Assembly: GCA_022511125.1 (NCBI GenBank)
Contig: JAFLSD010000006.1
Span: 1 to 64,000, forward strand
Direction: 5' to 3'
DNA length: 64,000 nucleotides
Source: Paramuribaculum sp.
GTDB taxonomy: Bacteria; Bacteroidota; Bacteroidia; Bacteroidales; Muribaculaceae
Shown: positions 34,340 to 43,180 of the stretch, in pieces
Position numbering within the stretch: position 1 is the first letter of the stretch
Layout: each line of letters begins with the position of its first letter
The notes under the pieces: generated by a model
Told to the model about the DNA's origin: nothing
The model's database searches: none
Seen by the model: only the letters and a program-made list of their open reading frames with translations
Translations under genes and position numbers: made by a program

Positions 34340-36726
34340 CAGGTAAAATGGCTAAACATATAAAATATTTAATCAGGTGTCTGATGACACTCTTATCAGT
34401 GCCCTTCTTGTTTGCGTGCACTGACGATCTGAATATAATCAACGGCGAGAGTTCCTCCAATGAGCTTCCGCTGGAATTTAACTTCTTCCTTCCTTCTGAT
34501 GCGGGGTCAAGGGCATTCAGCGAAGATGACAATGTCAAGACCAAATTCAATCAGGGGGATGTGATCCATGTGCTTGGCACATTCGAGACGCAGAATCTGC
34601 AGGAAGACGGCACATACCTACCCGGGGAAACAATAACCCGCTATGGTGCTTTGATGTATAACGGTCTGATGTGGACCGCGGTATCCGGCTCAAACCTCAC
34701 TTGGCCGACTAATGCCACAAACGGAGAGTTCAAGGCTTATTACATCAGTGAGAGCAACGGCGTTCTCACGGGTGCAAATCCGACTGAAACGTATAAGCTC
34801 GCCGACCTGACTCCGTCGTCAGACCCATTGGTAGCAGTTTCAGCGCCCAACATTCCTTATGGCTATGGAATAAGAATGGAATTCAGCCATATCTGTACGT
34901 ATCTATCACTTGTGGATTTAGAGCCGATGGTGGCGGAAAATTATTGGTTCACGACGGATAATGTTAAAGAATCGGCGGAGGGCAACGTCGTAACCTTTAA
35001 CAACGCTTTCCGTATTTCCCTGAGCGGTCTGGATAATCCGACGGGGCCTGACCTTAATTTTGAATTCTGCGCGATAGGCGACAGTCAGTATCAAGATCTG
35101 GTTTACATATCTGCCAATACCATTCAAACCGAAGGAGTGGACGAATCGGGGAATCCGATAGTCACAGCCCAGGCAAATTATTTCTTAGAACCGGGATTCT
35201 ATGAATCATTTGTTTTGTATTATCCGGCAGGCGTTGGAAGCACTTACCGCTATCTTGAATATAATTATAACAATATCCCGGCAGAATCGGGAGGAGTAGG
35301 CATAACAAACAATCCGCCGGATCTTAAAGCCAATCAGACCTATACGCTAACAATAACAAAATCTCCCGGCATTACGGTGAATACTCCACCTCAGGCCGGA
35401 GGATGGGACGAAAGCGACACCTCCTATGATGTCGACGTGGAAGAGTTTCTTAAAGCTATCTATGATCAGAATAATTATTTCTATGATGACGGCAACGAAA
35501 GCGTACAGATTCTTGAGAAGACTCCGAACGGCACAAAACTTCTTCATAATGTGAATTTCAACTACTACGATTATAGCAATTTCGAAGATCAAACTTTCCG
35601 TGCGAACAATATGGAAGGTTCTGTTTTCGATGGCGACTATCATTATATCAGCAATTTAGGCAGTCCTCTTTTCCGATTTAACTACGGCACGATTCAGAAC
35701 CTCGGGGTGAAAGGTGCGAACATTTCGTTAGTATCTTACGAAGAAAGTAATGAAAACGACGATATGAGCCGTAACGGAGCGCTGTGTATGTGGAATCGCA
35801 GTAACGCAACCATAACCAATGTCCGCATCTCGGACGTAAACTTGAATGTTTATGTGAAGACAGTGGATGCGGGAGGCCAGGAAACCCACAATATCGGTGG
35901 CGTAATCGGGTCGAATACGGGCGTTATAAACGGTGTGTCTATATCCGGTAATTTCAATATTACGGTTGGTGGGCTTAATGCATCAACCCCTGTATTCGGC
36001 GACGGTACGTCGTATCCTGTCAATGCGTCGGTTCTCATCGGAGGCTTTTTGGGACAGAATGCCGGCGAGGGAGAAGTGTACGATGTGTCGCCTCAGGAAG
36101 GTTCGCCAGTAATAACGATCACAAACAACTGTGTAGGTCCGTTGGGGGCATTTTCAGTAGGCGGTGTAGTCGGGGAATCCCAAGGCTATATAACGGGAGT
36201 AATATTCCCGAATGTCAGGGTCAATGCCACTTCGAGCAGCGGTCTGTCTTCCTATATCGGGGGAATAGCCGGTCAGTTGGCCGTTTCGACGGGCTCTGAG
36301 AATGCGGTGCTCAATTCATGCGTTGTGAGCGGAACGGTAAGAGCAGGCTTGTCGCAACCTGCAGCCGGGAGCGCCCTCTCCAGCGTATCATATATCGGAG
36401 GAATAGCAGGGACTGTCCTAAATGTGCCTATTTTAGACTGCAGTGTCGCCGTATCGGTGTATGGCACTACCCAGCCTCAAGCAAATGTGATATACGGCAC
36501 AGGTGGAGCAATCGGAAGGATAAGACAGTCGTCGAGCTATAATATCCAGAGCATAATAGCCTATGGAACAGATTTACGTTACCCGTCTGCTGCTGAGAAC
36601 AACTGGTACGGCAACTTTGCGGGCATTGTTCCGGCCGGGCAATCATGGGACAGTAATTATTCAGATAAAAATATAATTGTCCATATATTCTCCAACATGA
36701 ATTATATCGGAGGAGCATTCGATTGA
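34336..36726 (+). CDS. Accessory fimbrillin-like lipoprotein 5 with multiple GLUG repeats
   Basis: This 796-residue protein is the largest subunit. The lipid cysteine is C28 (LFACTDD) and the possible maturation site is GSR59|A60. An N-terminal fimbrillin-like domain extends to about 350. A conserved linker follows (DVEEFLKAIYDQN), then about seven GLUG-like units with the I/V-GG-I/V-x-G pattern: IGGVIGSNTGVI, IGGFLGQNAG, VGGVVGESQGYI, IGGIAGQLA and IGGIAGTVL. This predicts a long beta-helix suited to binding glycan or protein. The ATG overlaps the previous stop by 4 nt; a second ATG at 34348 is possible. Probably the tip adhesin. Confidence 0.76.
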   Translation: MTGKMAKHIKYLIRCLMTLLSVPFLFACTDDLNIINGESSSNELPLEFNFFLPSDAGSRAFSEDDNVKTKFNQGDVIHVLGTFETQNLQEDGTYLPGETITRYGALMYNGLMWTAVSGSNLTWPTNATNGEFKAYYISESNGVLTGANPTETYKLADLTPSSDPLVAVSAPNIPYGYGIRMEFSHICTYLSLVDLEPMVAENYWFTTDNVKESAEGNVVTFNNAFRISLSGLDNPTGPDLNFEFCAIGDSQYQDLVYISANTIQTEGVDESGNPIVTAQANYFLEPGFYESFVLYYPAGVGSTYRYLEYNYNNIPAESGGVGITNNPPDLKANQTYTLTITKSPGITVNTPPQAGGWDESDTSYDVDVEEFLKAIYDQNNYFYDDGNESVQILEKTPNGTKLLHNVNFNYYDYSNFEDQTFRANNMEGSVFDGDYHYISNLGSPLFRFNYGTIQNLGVKGANISLVSYEESNENDDMSRNGALCMWNRSNATITNVRISDVNLNVYVKTVDAGGQETHNIGGVIGSNTGVINGVSISGNFNITVGGLNASTPVFGDGTSYPVNASVLIGGFLGQNAGEGEVYDVSPQEGSPVITITNNCVGPLGAFSVGGVVGESQGYITGVIFPNVRVNATSSSGLSSYIGGIAGQLAVSTGSENAVLNSCVVSGTVRAGLSQPAAGSALSSVSYIGGIAGTVLNVPILDCSVAVSVYGTTQPQANVIYGTGGAIGRIRQSSSYNIQSIIAYGTDLRYPSAAENNWYGNFAGIVPAGQSWDSNYSDKNIIVHIFSNMNYIGGAFD

Positions 36727-36736
36727 CATACCATAT

Positions 36737-38350
36737 ATGAAAGATATTTTGATGAACATACGAAGAATGAAAGCCGGCAGAATCCTGGCTATAGCTGTCA
36801 ATGCTATCTTTCTGACACTCAGCATGGCTTCATGTCAGTCAGAAATAAATGGCATTGACCCTGATTTTTCCAACGATCCTATCGAGTTCGGAGGGTTTGT
36901 TAAGGAAACGGCGCAATTGCGTTCGAGAGCACTCGATTCCGTGTACATCAATTCCAATGACTACGGGGTTGACTTCTATATTCAGCTTGATTGTGCTTCT
37001 GCCGAGCCGTTTCAGGAGCTGGGAGTCTATGAAGTGCCGTCGGGCTATGAAGGCCGTCTGACTTCAAAGGACACAGGTTCACCTCTCAACTGGCACGACC
37101 TCTCCTCTCCTCACACTTTTTATGCCTGGACGTTACCTTGGAATCCGACATGGAATCCGGCGGAGGGAGTTCCTACATCTTTTCCAATCACATTTCAGAA
37201 TTCTTCGGAAAGCAATGGTTACGATGCTTACTCCAACAATAAGATTTTAGAGCAATTCATCGGAGCGAAAGCCGGACCGTATGAGTATATCAACCATGGC
37301 AAATATGTGGATCTTACCTTTTTCCACCTTGTTTCAAAAATAAAGATAGGAACTCTCAGCCTTATCAAGACTGACGGATCAATAGAGAAGCATCTGAAAG
37401 CTGACGTTACCTTCATCAATATGCCCACGACGGCAACTTTCTATCCCTTGGATCCGGTTCGTGGCCCGCATGTCGAGCCCGGCACCCCTAATCCTGATGA
37501 CGGTATAACTTACTATATCGACAATGATGCAGTAGGCACGGACGTGTTTTATATCTGTCCGGAAGTCAATTTCAGAACGTTGGATTTCAAGATCAAGCTG
37601 AACAATACCGAATATGCAGACTACGATACCTATTACGGTACCTTTGCCGATGTGGAGTTTGTGCGTGTAAGCGGCAATGACTACGACATAGGCGACGGAA
37701 CGGACGATTATACGCTGCATGCCGGTGAAATGATGACTCTCAACATCACCCTTATCCCCGGAATAGGCCCCGGATTGAGGCTGATTATTACCGATTGGAG
37801 TACGGAACAGCCTAATGAATCGCAATATCACAGCCATCCCGGAATCTACTCAAATTCGGAACTGCAGGATCTGCTAAACGCGTTCACTTCGCAAAGAGAT
37901 TACAATTATCCCCCCGAGTATATCGAAAGTCTTTTCGAGATGTACGGGAAACTGGGGCCGAACGGCGAAAAATACTTCCCGCTCTTTGACAATGTAACCA
38001 CATCGAGCAATATTTTCCCCGTTTATAAGGGATATATTATCGACGGACAGGGACATACGGTTTTCATGAGCACCAATTTCGGCTCAAACAGCGATTTCGG
38101 CTATTCTCAGCGCTACTATAATATCGGTGCGTGCAGAAACATTTATCTTGCCGATCAGAACGGGAACAATTCGATCTACATTGATGCAGATGGATATGTA
38201 TGGCTCTACAATTCCGAAACCGGTGACTACGACCGGACGGATAACTGGCTTGAACCTTTGGAAGAGCCATACAAAAGCTATGATATCAGCGCCGAAACCG
38301 GAACGGTCCATAAATCGACCTATTATAACAATTCCATAACCGGAAGTTGA
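36737..38350 (+). CDS. Accessory fimbrillin-like lipoprotein 6, last gene of the operon
   Basis: This 537-residue protein has a long N-terminal leader and lipobox C33 (MASCQS). The possible maturation arginine is in LRSR64|A65. The core contains a VDLTFFHLVSKIKIGTL strand typical of fimbrillins and a GEMMTLNITLIPGIGPGLRL segment. A helical linker (NSELQDLLNAFTSQRDYNY) parallels those of the two preceding subunits and leads to a short C-terminal domain with VYKGYIIDGQGHTVFMS. Part of the 3' end of this gene is duplicated as a broken fragment at 42024-42219. A terminator follows 32 nt after the stop. Confidence 0.74.
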   Translation: MKDILMNIRRMKAGRILAIAVNAIFLTLSMASCQSEINGIDPDFSNDPIEFGGFVKETAQLRSRALDSVYINSNDYGVDFYIQLDCASAEPFQELGVYEVPSGYEGRLTSKDTGSPLNWHDLSSPHTFYAWTLPWNPTWNPAEGVPTSFPITFQNSSESNGYDAYSNNKILEQFIGAKAGPYEYINHGKYVDLTFFHLVSKIKIGTLSLIKTDGSIEKHLKADVTFINMPTTATFYPLDPVRGPHVEPGTPNPDDGITYYIDNDAVGTDVFYICPEVNFRTLDFKIKLNNTEYADYDTYYGTFADVEFVRVSGNDYDIGDGTDDYTLHAGEMMTLNITLIPGIGPGLRLIITDWSTEQPNESQYHSHPGIYSNSELQDLLNAFTSQRDYNYPPEYIESLFEMYGKLGPNGEKYFPLFDNVTTSSNIFPVYKGYIIDGQGHTVFMSTNFGSNSDFGYSQRYYNIGACRNIYLADQNGNNSIYIDADGYVWLYNSETGDYDRTDNWLEPLEEPYKSYDISAETGTVHKSTYYNNSITGS

Positions 38351-38381
38351 TCCGGCAGACAAATAGGATAACAAAAGCCCG

Positions 38382-38431
38382 ACGGGAGCAAAGGTTAGAA
38401 TTTTTCAACCTTTCTCCCGTTTCATTTTTTT
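38382..38431 (+). terminator. Terminator of the fimbrial operon
   Basis: Near-perfect stem with arms at 38382-38396 (ACGGGAGCAAAGGTT) and 38407-38420, then TTCATTTTTTT. Confidence 0.88.
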
Positions 38432-38524
38432 AATTTCATGATATGAGTCGAAATTATTGTGGGATTTTAGGGGAGAGAAGGAAATGAATATACCTATGAA
38501 ACAGTAGAACGGTACAAATTATTA

Positions 38525-38557
38525 GGACTCAACCGTATTAATCATACGATTGAGTCC
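38525..38557 (-). terminator. Hairpin after the fucosidase gene
   Basis: Thirteen-bp stem (38525-38537 / 38545-38557) with one non-Watson-Crick pair that becomes a G-U pair only on the minus strand. This favours a role at the 3' end of the fucosidase mRNA. The T-tract is weak. Confidence 0.5.
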
Positions 38558-38610
38558 CATGCTGAACCTTAACTGTAGCGGACAGTAATATCTTTAAAGG
38601 TAGTAAGATA

Positions 38611-40821
38611 TCAGAGAATGTCAATCTCAGATATCATAGCCACTTTGCTTGTTCCGGCAATCGTCAGAGGCACTATCCTGATATAGCGTGCCGTCTGCGG
38701 TTTTGCAAAATCATAAGTTCGTGGAGTCGGATCATTTATCAGATTACCAAATTCAAATGTTCCAACTTTTTTCCATTTCTTACCATTGTCACTAACTTCT
38801 ATATCACCTTTTTCAATCATGCCCTCTCCATAGATAGATGACTGAGGAGTATAGACGATACCAGATACTTTCTGTTTTTGCTGCAAATCGATTGTGAATG
38901 CAAGATTAGACGAATCGCTTGCCCAGAATGTTGCCGGATCGGCATCAATTGCCAGGGATGGTTTATAACGGTCATTCGAACTCTTCGTATCTATTACTTG
39001 CCATCCGTTCTTTATTTTCCCGAATACTTGTGATAATACAGGGCCTGTTTCACCATTGAGTTCTGCCACGGCTTTCACCACTCCGTTCTCGAATGTGAAC
39101 GGTGCGCTATAGACCGGCGAATCGAGAGTGGGTTCGCTGCCGTCAGTCGTAAAATGTATGACAGTGCCCATCGAAAGATTCTTCAATGCATCTTTAAGAC
39201 CGTTCTTCCATTTGAAGTCGCTTTTCTTTGGATATAGAGACACCACTCCATCTATTGTCCTCGAAGCCTGGAGCTGAGGAGGACGTGCGTTATAATAGTA
39301 TGCTTTGACTGTCGCCAATGATGGTGTGAGACGGGATTCGAGAATCCTGATTCTGATTTTGTCGGTCGTGGTGTCGGGGAAACGAAGTATACGACGGTAG
39401 CCGACATTAGTAGCCTCAGCGATTTCTTTCCATTCGCCGTTTATCCAGGCATCCACAGCATGACGTTCGATTCTTTCACCAACATTAGGTACTTCTTCTT
39501 GAAGCATAAGCCTATTGAAAGTAACCGGTTTGTCGGATGTTATGATCAATTCTGATGTTACCGGCACTCCTGTGGAAACCTCATCATCGAATAGTACTTC
39601 GGGGGCGTTCCAACCTTCCAGCAGATTCCGAGAATATGTTTCCCGAATTCGTTTGCCTACCTCGCTTAAAGACTCAACATCGCGGTCAGAAAAGCGTCCG
39701 TCTTTATTAGGCGGAATATTGAGCAGCAATACGGAATTACCTCCAACCGACCTTTCGTAAATATCAAAGACATCATCGGCTGAACGAACGGCCTGTTTGT
39801 CATCGTCGCGATAAAACCATCCGTCACGTATCGAAGTATCGACTTCAGGATATTGATATTGAAGAAAAGAAGCAGTCTTCAGTTTTTCAATGCTGCCTAT
39901 ATCCGTTTCTTTCGGGTATTGGAATCCTTGCAAGGAATCGGGATGAACATTATACGGAACTACATTCCATTCTGTGTCTCTCGTGGCGCCCGCTTCATTT
40001 CCAACCCAGCGACCATCTTTGAAGGGGAATACAATGGCCTCGGGAGCGAGGGTACGCACCAACAGTTCCCAATCATGGTTATTGTAGGTCTGGCCTCCTT
40101 TTTCCTTTGGATTGGCTCCGTCAAACCACACTTCGTAGATAGGCCCGTATTCGGTCAGGAGCTCAAAAAGCTGACTCATGAAATATTCATTATAGTCGTC
40201 GACCATAAACTGGAACTTAGTCGGATTTGCGAACGGACGACCCGGCACCTCTTTTGGAATCGTTCGCAGAGTTTTTTTACTAAGGTTGCCGTAAAGACCG
40301 CCGGGGCTCTCAATCTGGTATAGATCGGCGGGTGAAAGGTAAACTCCCAGCTTCATTCCGTACTTCTGACAAGCCTCGGAAAGATCACGGAACACATCGC
40401 CTTGTCCGTTCTTATATGGCGACTGCATTATCCCATGGTCGGTGTAGCGTGTCTGCCAAAGCACATAGCCATCATGATGTTTTACCGTAAGAATCACCAT
40501 GTCAATACCGGCATCTTTCATAGTGCTGACCCATTGGTCGGCGTCAATTCCGGTAGGATTAAAAATTGTGGGATCTTCCATACCGTTGCCCCATTCACGA
40601 CCTGTGAATGTGTTTGGTCCGAAATGGATAAAAGCAATAAACGGACGGTCAAGACGGTCAATCTGATGCTCATTTGGTATTACGTGGGCAGCCTTAGCTC
40701 TGATCGTTTCTTCTGTGTCTCCGGGATAAATGGCTATCGTGTTAGCAAATGGGATTGAATCGTTTGCGGCACTCGCCCATAACGCCGTAAGCAATGTAAT
40801 TAGGAGCAGGTATTTTTTCAT
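38611..40821 (-). CDS. Alpha-L-fucosidase, GH29, with C-terminal F5/8 type C domain
   Basis: This 736-residue secreted enzyme would release fucose from host mucin or milk glycans. The ATG at 40821 gives a signal peptide (LLLITLLTALWASA); an upstream in-frame start at 40929 only adds unrelated residues crossing the promoter. The GH29 catalytic region contains FIHFGPNTFTGREWGNG, LTVKHHDGYVLW and the nucleophile aspartate in YEVWFDGANP. After the catalytic domain come a chitobiase/hexosaminidase C-terminal-like segment (IHFTTDGSEPTLDSPVY) and a discoidin (F5/8 type C) carbohydrate-binding domain ending ARYIRIVPL...SEIDIL. The arrangement fits the alpha-1,3/4-type GH29 subgroup, which is an inference. 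Confidence 0.92.
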   Translation of the reverse strand: MKKYLLLITLLTALWASAANDSIPFANTIAIYPGDTEETIRAKAAHVIPNEHQIDRLDRPFIAFIHFGPNTFTGREWGNGMEDPTIFNPTGIDADQWVSTMKDAGIDMVILTVKHHDGYVLWQTRYTDHGIMQSPYKNGQGDVFRDLSEACQKYGMKLGVYLSPADLYQIESPGGLYGNLSKKTLRTIPKEVPGRPFANPTKFQFMVDDYNEYFMSQLFELLTEYGPIYEVWFDGANPKEKGGQTYNNHDWELLVRTLAPEAIVFPFKDGRWVGNEAGATRDTEWNVVPYNVHPDSLQGFQYPKETDIGSIEKLKTASFLQYQYPEVDTSIRDGWFYRDDDKQAVRSADDVFDIYERSVGGNSVLLLNIPPNKDGRFSDRDVESLSEVGKRIRETYSRNLLEGWNAPEVLFDDEVSTGVPVTSELIITSDKPVTFNRLMLQEEVPNVGERIERHAVDAWINGEWKEIAEATNVGYRRILRFPDTTTDKIRIRILESRLTPSLATVKAYYYNARPPQLQASRTIDGVVSLYPKKSDFKWKNGLKDALKNLSMGTVIHFTTDGSEPTLDSPVYSAPFTFENGVVKAVAELNGETGPVLSQVFGKIKNGWQVIDTKSSNDRYKPSLAIDADPATFWASDSSNLAFTIDLQQKQKVSGIVYTPQSSIYGEGMIEKGDIEVSDNGKKWKKVGTFEFGNLINDPTPRTYDFAKPQTARYIRIVPLTIAGTSKVAMISEIDIL

Positions 40822-40845
40822 GATAACAAATTTTTGAGTGATATA

Positions 40846-40853
40846 CAAAGATA
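40846..40853 (-). promoter_or_regulatory. -7 box of the fucosidase gene
   Basis: TATCTTTG on the minus strand, 24 nt upstream of the chosen ATG. It overlaps the extended reading frame and supports the start at 40821. Confidence 0.6.
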
Positions 40854-41063
40854 ACGAAAATAATTGAGATTTAATAGATTCCACGAGATTATTCACGATT
40901 TGGCCGCCCAGAATCTTTGCCGATGCCATGGCCTCGGTAAGAAGTCGGCCCTTAATGGTGGGAGTGCCTTTGTGATGTTACTGTATACCGAGTATACCAG
41001 GCTGTCGTTCCATCGTCGCAGGAGAATGTTCCGAGACCGCTGTTGCAATGGCTGGGGAAATTG

Positions 41064-41864
41064 TTAATTGAGTTTGCCGTTTAGCCTGTTGTCGCAAAAG
41101 TAATTAAAAAGGGAACAGAAAGCGTCGATCCAGGTATCAGCCATCAGCCGGTGGCCGGCGGGAGTCGGATGTATGCCGTCCCATATCCAGTACTCTACAG
41201 GAACATCGGGATATTTGGCCATTGTCTCCTCGAACACGGTGTCATATCTTATCACCTGCGCATCGTAGTCCATCGTTGTCTTGTTTAGAATCATATCTAA
41301 CTTCCCGATCATCTCCCGTCGCTCTTCAAAATCGTCCCTCTTGCCTGTTTCACCTGATTTGGCCGTAAACGGAGTCCCGATCATGAACTTTACATCCGGA
41401 TTCTGCTCTCTTGCTTTGTCGAGCAGATTTCTGAACCGCTTTTCCCATCCATCGTAATCGAACTCCTCATCACGTTCGCCCGCAAGGTAGATGTGGACAT
41501 CGTTAGTTCCGATCAGTATAGAAATCACGTCGGGGTGCAGTGCCAGTATGTCGTCCTGCCATCTTTGCTCAAGATCGGCCAGAGTATTTCCGCTGATACC
41601 GCGGTTATGGAAAACCAGTCCTTGTGTGGGATAATCTGCCTGAAGCTGCGAGGCACAGAGCATCATATAGCTGTGGCCGTAGATGTGGTTAAGGTCGTTT
41701 AGGTTACGTTTCGACGCAGGTATTTTGGTGCCGTTGCTGCCACCCCATGCACCGTCGGTTATTGAATCGCCTGCAAAAACCGTCACCGTCTGTTTGTCCG
41801 GCGTCTTAAAACCCGATAGCGTCAGACAGACCGCTAATGTCAGAAATACCCAAATTTTTTTCAT
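41064..41864 (-). CDS. SGNH/GDSL-family hydrolase (probable carbohydrate esterase)
   Basis: This 266-residue protein has an N-terminal signal peptide. The catalytic serine is S34 in AGDSITDG, the oxyanion residues lie in RGISGNT and GTNDVH, and the Asp-His pair is D229 and H232 in DGIHPTPAGH. Enzymes of this type deacetylate sugars, including sialic acids, xylan or mucin O-glycans. It is encoded 240 nt upstream of the fucosidase on the same strand, so joint action on host glycans is plausible. The gap carries no recognisable gene. Confidence 0.84.
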   Translation of the reverse strand: MKKIWVFLTLAVCLTLSGFKTPDKQTVTVFAGDSITDGAWGGSNGTKIPASKRNLNDLNHIYGHSYMMLCASQLQADYPTQGLVFHNRGISGNTLADLEQRWQDDILALHPDVISILIGTNDVHIYLAGERDEEFDYDGWEKRFRNLLDKAREQNPDVKFMIGTPFTAKSGETGKRDDFEERREMIGKLDMILNKTTMDYDAQVIRYDTVFEETMAKYPDVPVEYWIWDGIHPTPAGHRLMADTWIDAFCSLFNYFCDNRLNGKLN

Positions 41865-42023
41865 GATTCAATTAGTTTAGCTGTAAAATTACCCAATTTA
41901 TGCTGCAAAAGCAAATTGAAAAAGGCTGTCGTTCTATCGTCTTCGAGTAGTCGTATTCTCTTAATGGTTTTAAAACTTAATGGCATAGAAAGAAAAACAC
42001 CCTGTAGATACAGATGACTAAAC

Positions 42024-42219
42024 TATCGAAGGACAGGGACATGTGGTTTTCATGAGCGCCAATTTCGGCTCAAACAGCGATTTCGGCTATTCTCAGCGCT
42101 ATTATAATATCAATGCGTGCAGAAACATTTATCTTGCCGATCAGAACGGGGACAATTCGATCTACATTATATGTATGGCTCTACAATGCCGAAACCGGTG
42201 ACTGATCCGGCAGACAAAT
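42024..42219 (+). pseudogene. Broken duplicate of the 3' end of the last fimbrial gene
   Basis: This stretch matches 38041-38365 closely: HTVFMSTNFGSNSDFGYSQR is recognisable in translation, with few substitutions. An 11-nt deletion after the codons for SIYI shifts the frame. A further stretch of about 115 nt is missing up to the shared TGATCCGGCAGACAAAT that follows the original stop; ACCGG flanks the deletion point in the original. There is no start codon or signal peptide, so it is not functional. The fucosidase and SGNH genes now lie between the original and the copy. The rest of 41865-42282 shows nothing recognisable. Confidence 0.85.
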
Positions 42220-42282
42220 CAGATGAGCATGGCAAAAGATGTGCATGGGCAGATGAATTGTAAATGAACAGATACTAAAAGA

Positions 42283-43179
42283 TTATCTATAGAAGTTGGC
42301 AACTATATTGGATATTTCTCCAATAAAATGAGAGGTCGTTTCCATATCATAACCAGAATCACTAATGAAAACTGCTATACAATATTTCTGACCATTAGAT
42401 AGTTGAATATATCCCACATCATTAATTGCAATAATTTTACCGTCAGAATTTATGTCTCCCGTTCCTGTTTTGTGTCCTAACAAATCTCCATTATTCAATC
42501 CTTTAGGAAGTCTTTCTAATCCAGTTTGGCATGTCTCCAATAAATTAGAGATATACTTGAATTCCGGATGTGAATGCTTTAATTCTTTATTGAAATAAGA
42601 TAGTAGTCTACACATTTCCAAAGGAGTTGATGAATTTTGATAGCAGAGATTATGATCTTTGTGCATCTCATCTTCTGTGGATTTTAAGTGTATTTCAGGA
42701 AATCCTAATTCAGAAATGTAAATATTGGAAACTTCTGCACCGCCAATAAGATTGAAAAGGATATCGCAGGCATTATTATCACTTTGCTGAATGGAATATT
42801 TTAATAGCTCTGATATTGGCAGTCTTAAATCCGCGATTCCGTAATTTTCTCTTAAAGGGCTGTAGGTATCAGGATGTATTTGTGATTTGTCAATAAGGAT
42901 TGTATCGGAAAAGGAGATATGATGTTTAATACAAAAATCAGCTACAGCAAGAGCTTGTGGAAATTTATATACGCTAAGCATAGGGAAAGATTCATTCCCG
43001 TTAATTGAAATTGTATGCCCGTCCTGTGAAATTACTGCGACTCCTATGCGGGCATCTTTATCTTTGACAAATTCTGTCAGTTTCTTTTCTAAAGATAAAT
43101 CATTGGTATTTTTATTACATCCTTCAAGACCTAATAATAAAAAGGTGATAACTAATAAAAAACATATCAGAGACTTCAT
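42283..43179 (-). CDS. Class A beta-lactamase, CblA/CepA-like
   Basis: This 298-residue protein has a lipoprotein-type signal (LGLEGCNKN, C21), so it is probably membrane-anchored. All class A motifs are present: S69-x-x-K72 (SVYK), SDN at 133-135, an acidic omega-loop region (STEDEMH) and KTG at 237-239. Segments such as DTYSPLR and YSIQQSDNNACDIL resemble the chromosomal Bacteroidetes cephalosporinases (CblA, CepA, CfxA). It should hydrolyse cephalosporins or penicillins; the spectrum cannot be predicted. It lies 1 nt after a DUF4405 membrane protein gene in one transcript and is AT-rich compared with the chromosome around it. Confidence 0.92.
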   Translation of the reverse strand: MKSLICFLLVITFLLLGLEGCNKNTNDLSLEKKLTEFVKDKDARIGVAVISQDGHTISINGNESFPMLSVYKFPQALAVADFCIKHHISFSDTILIDKSQIHPDTYSPLRENYGIADLRLPISELLKYSIQQSDNNACDILFNLIGGAEVSNIYISELGFPEIHLKSTEDEMHKDHNLCYQNSSTPLEMCRLLSYFNKELKHSHPEFKYISNLLETCQTGLERLPKGLNNGDLLGHKTGTGDINSDGKIIAINDVGYIQLSNGQKYCIAVFISDSGYDMETTSHFIGEISNIVANFYR

Positions 43180-43180
43180 A

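Noticed and set aside
40822-41063. Protein-like minus-strand stretch upstream of the fucosidase (GRLLTEAMASAKILGGQIVN)
   Set aside because: It has no start of its own, is crossed by a promoter box and shows no family; it may be debris but cannot be supported.
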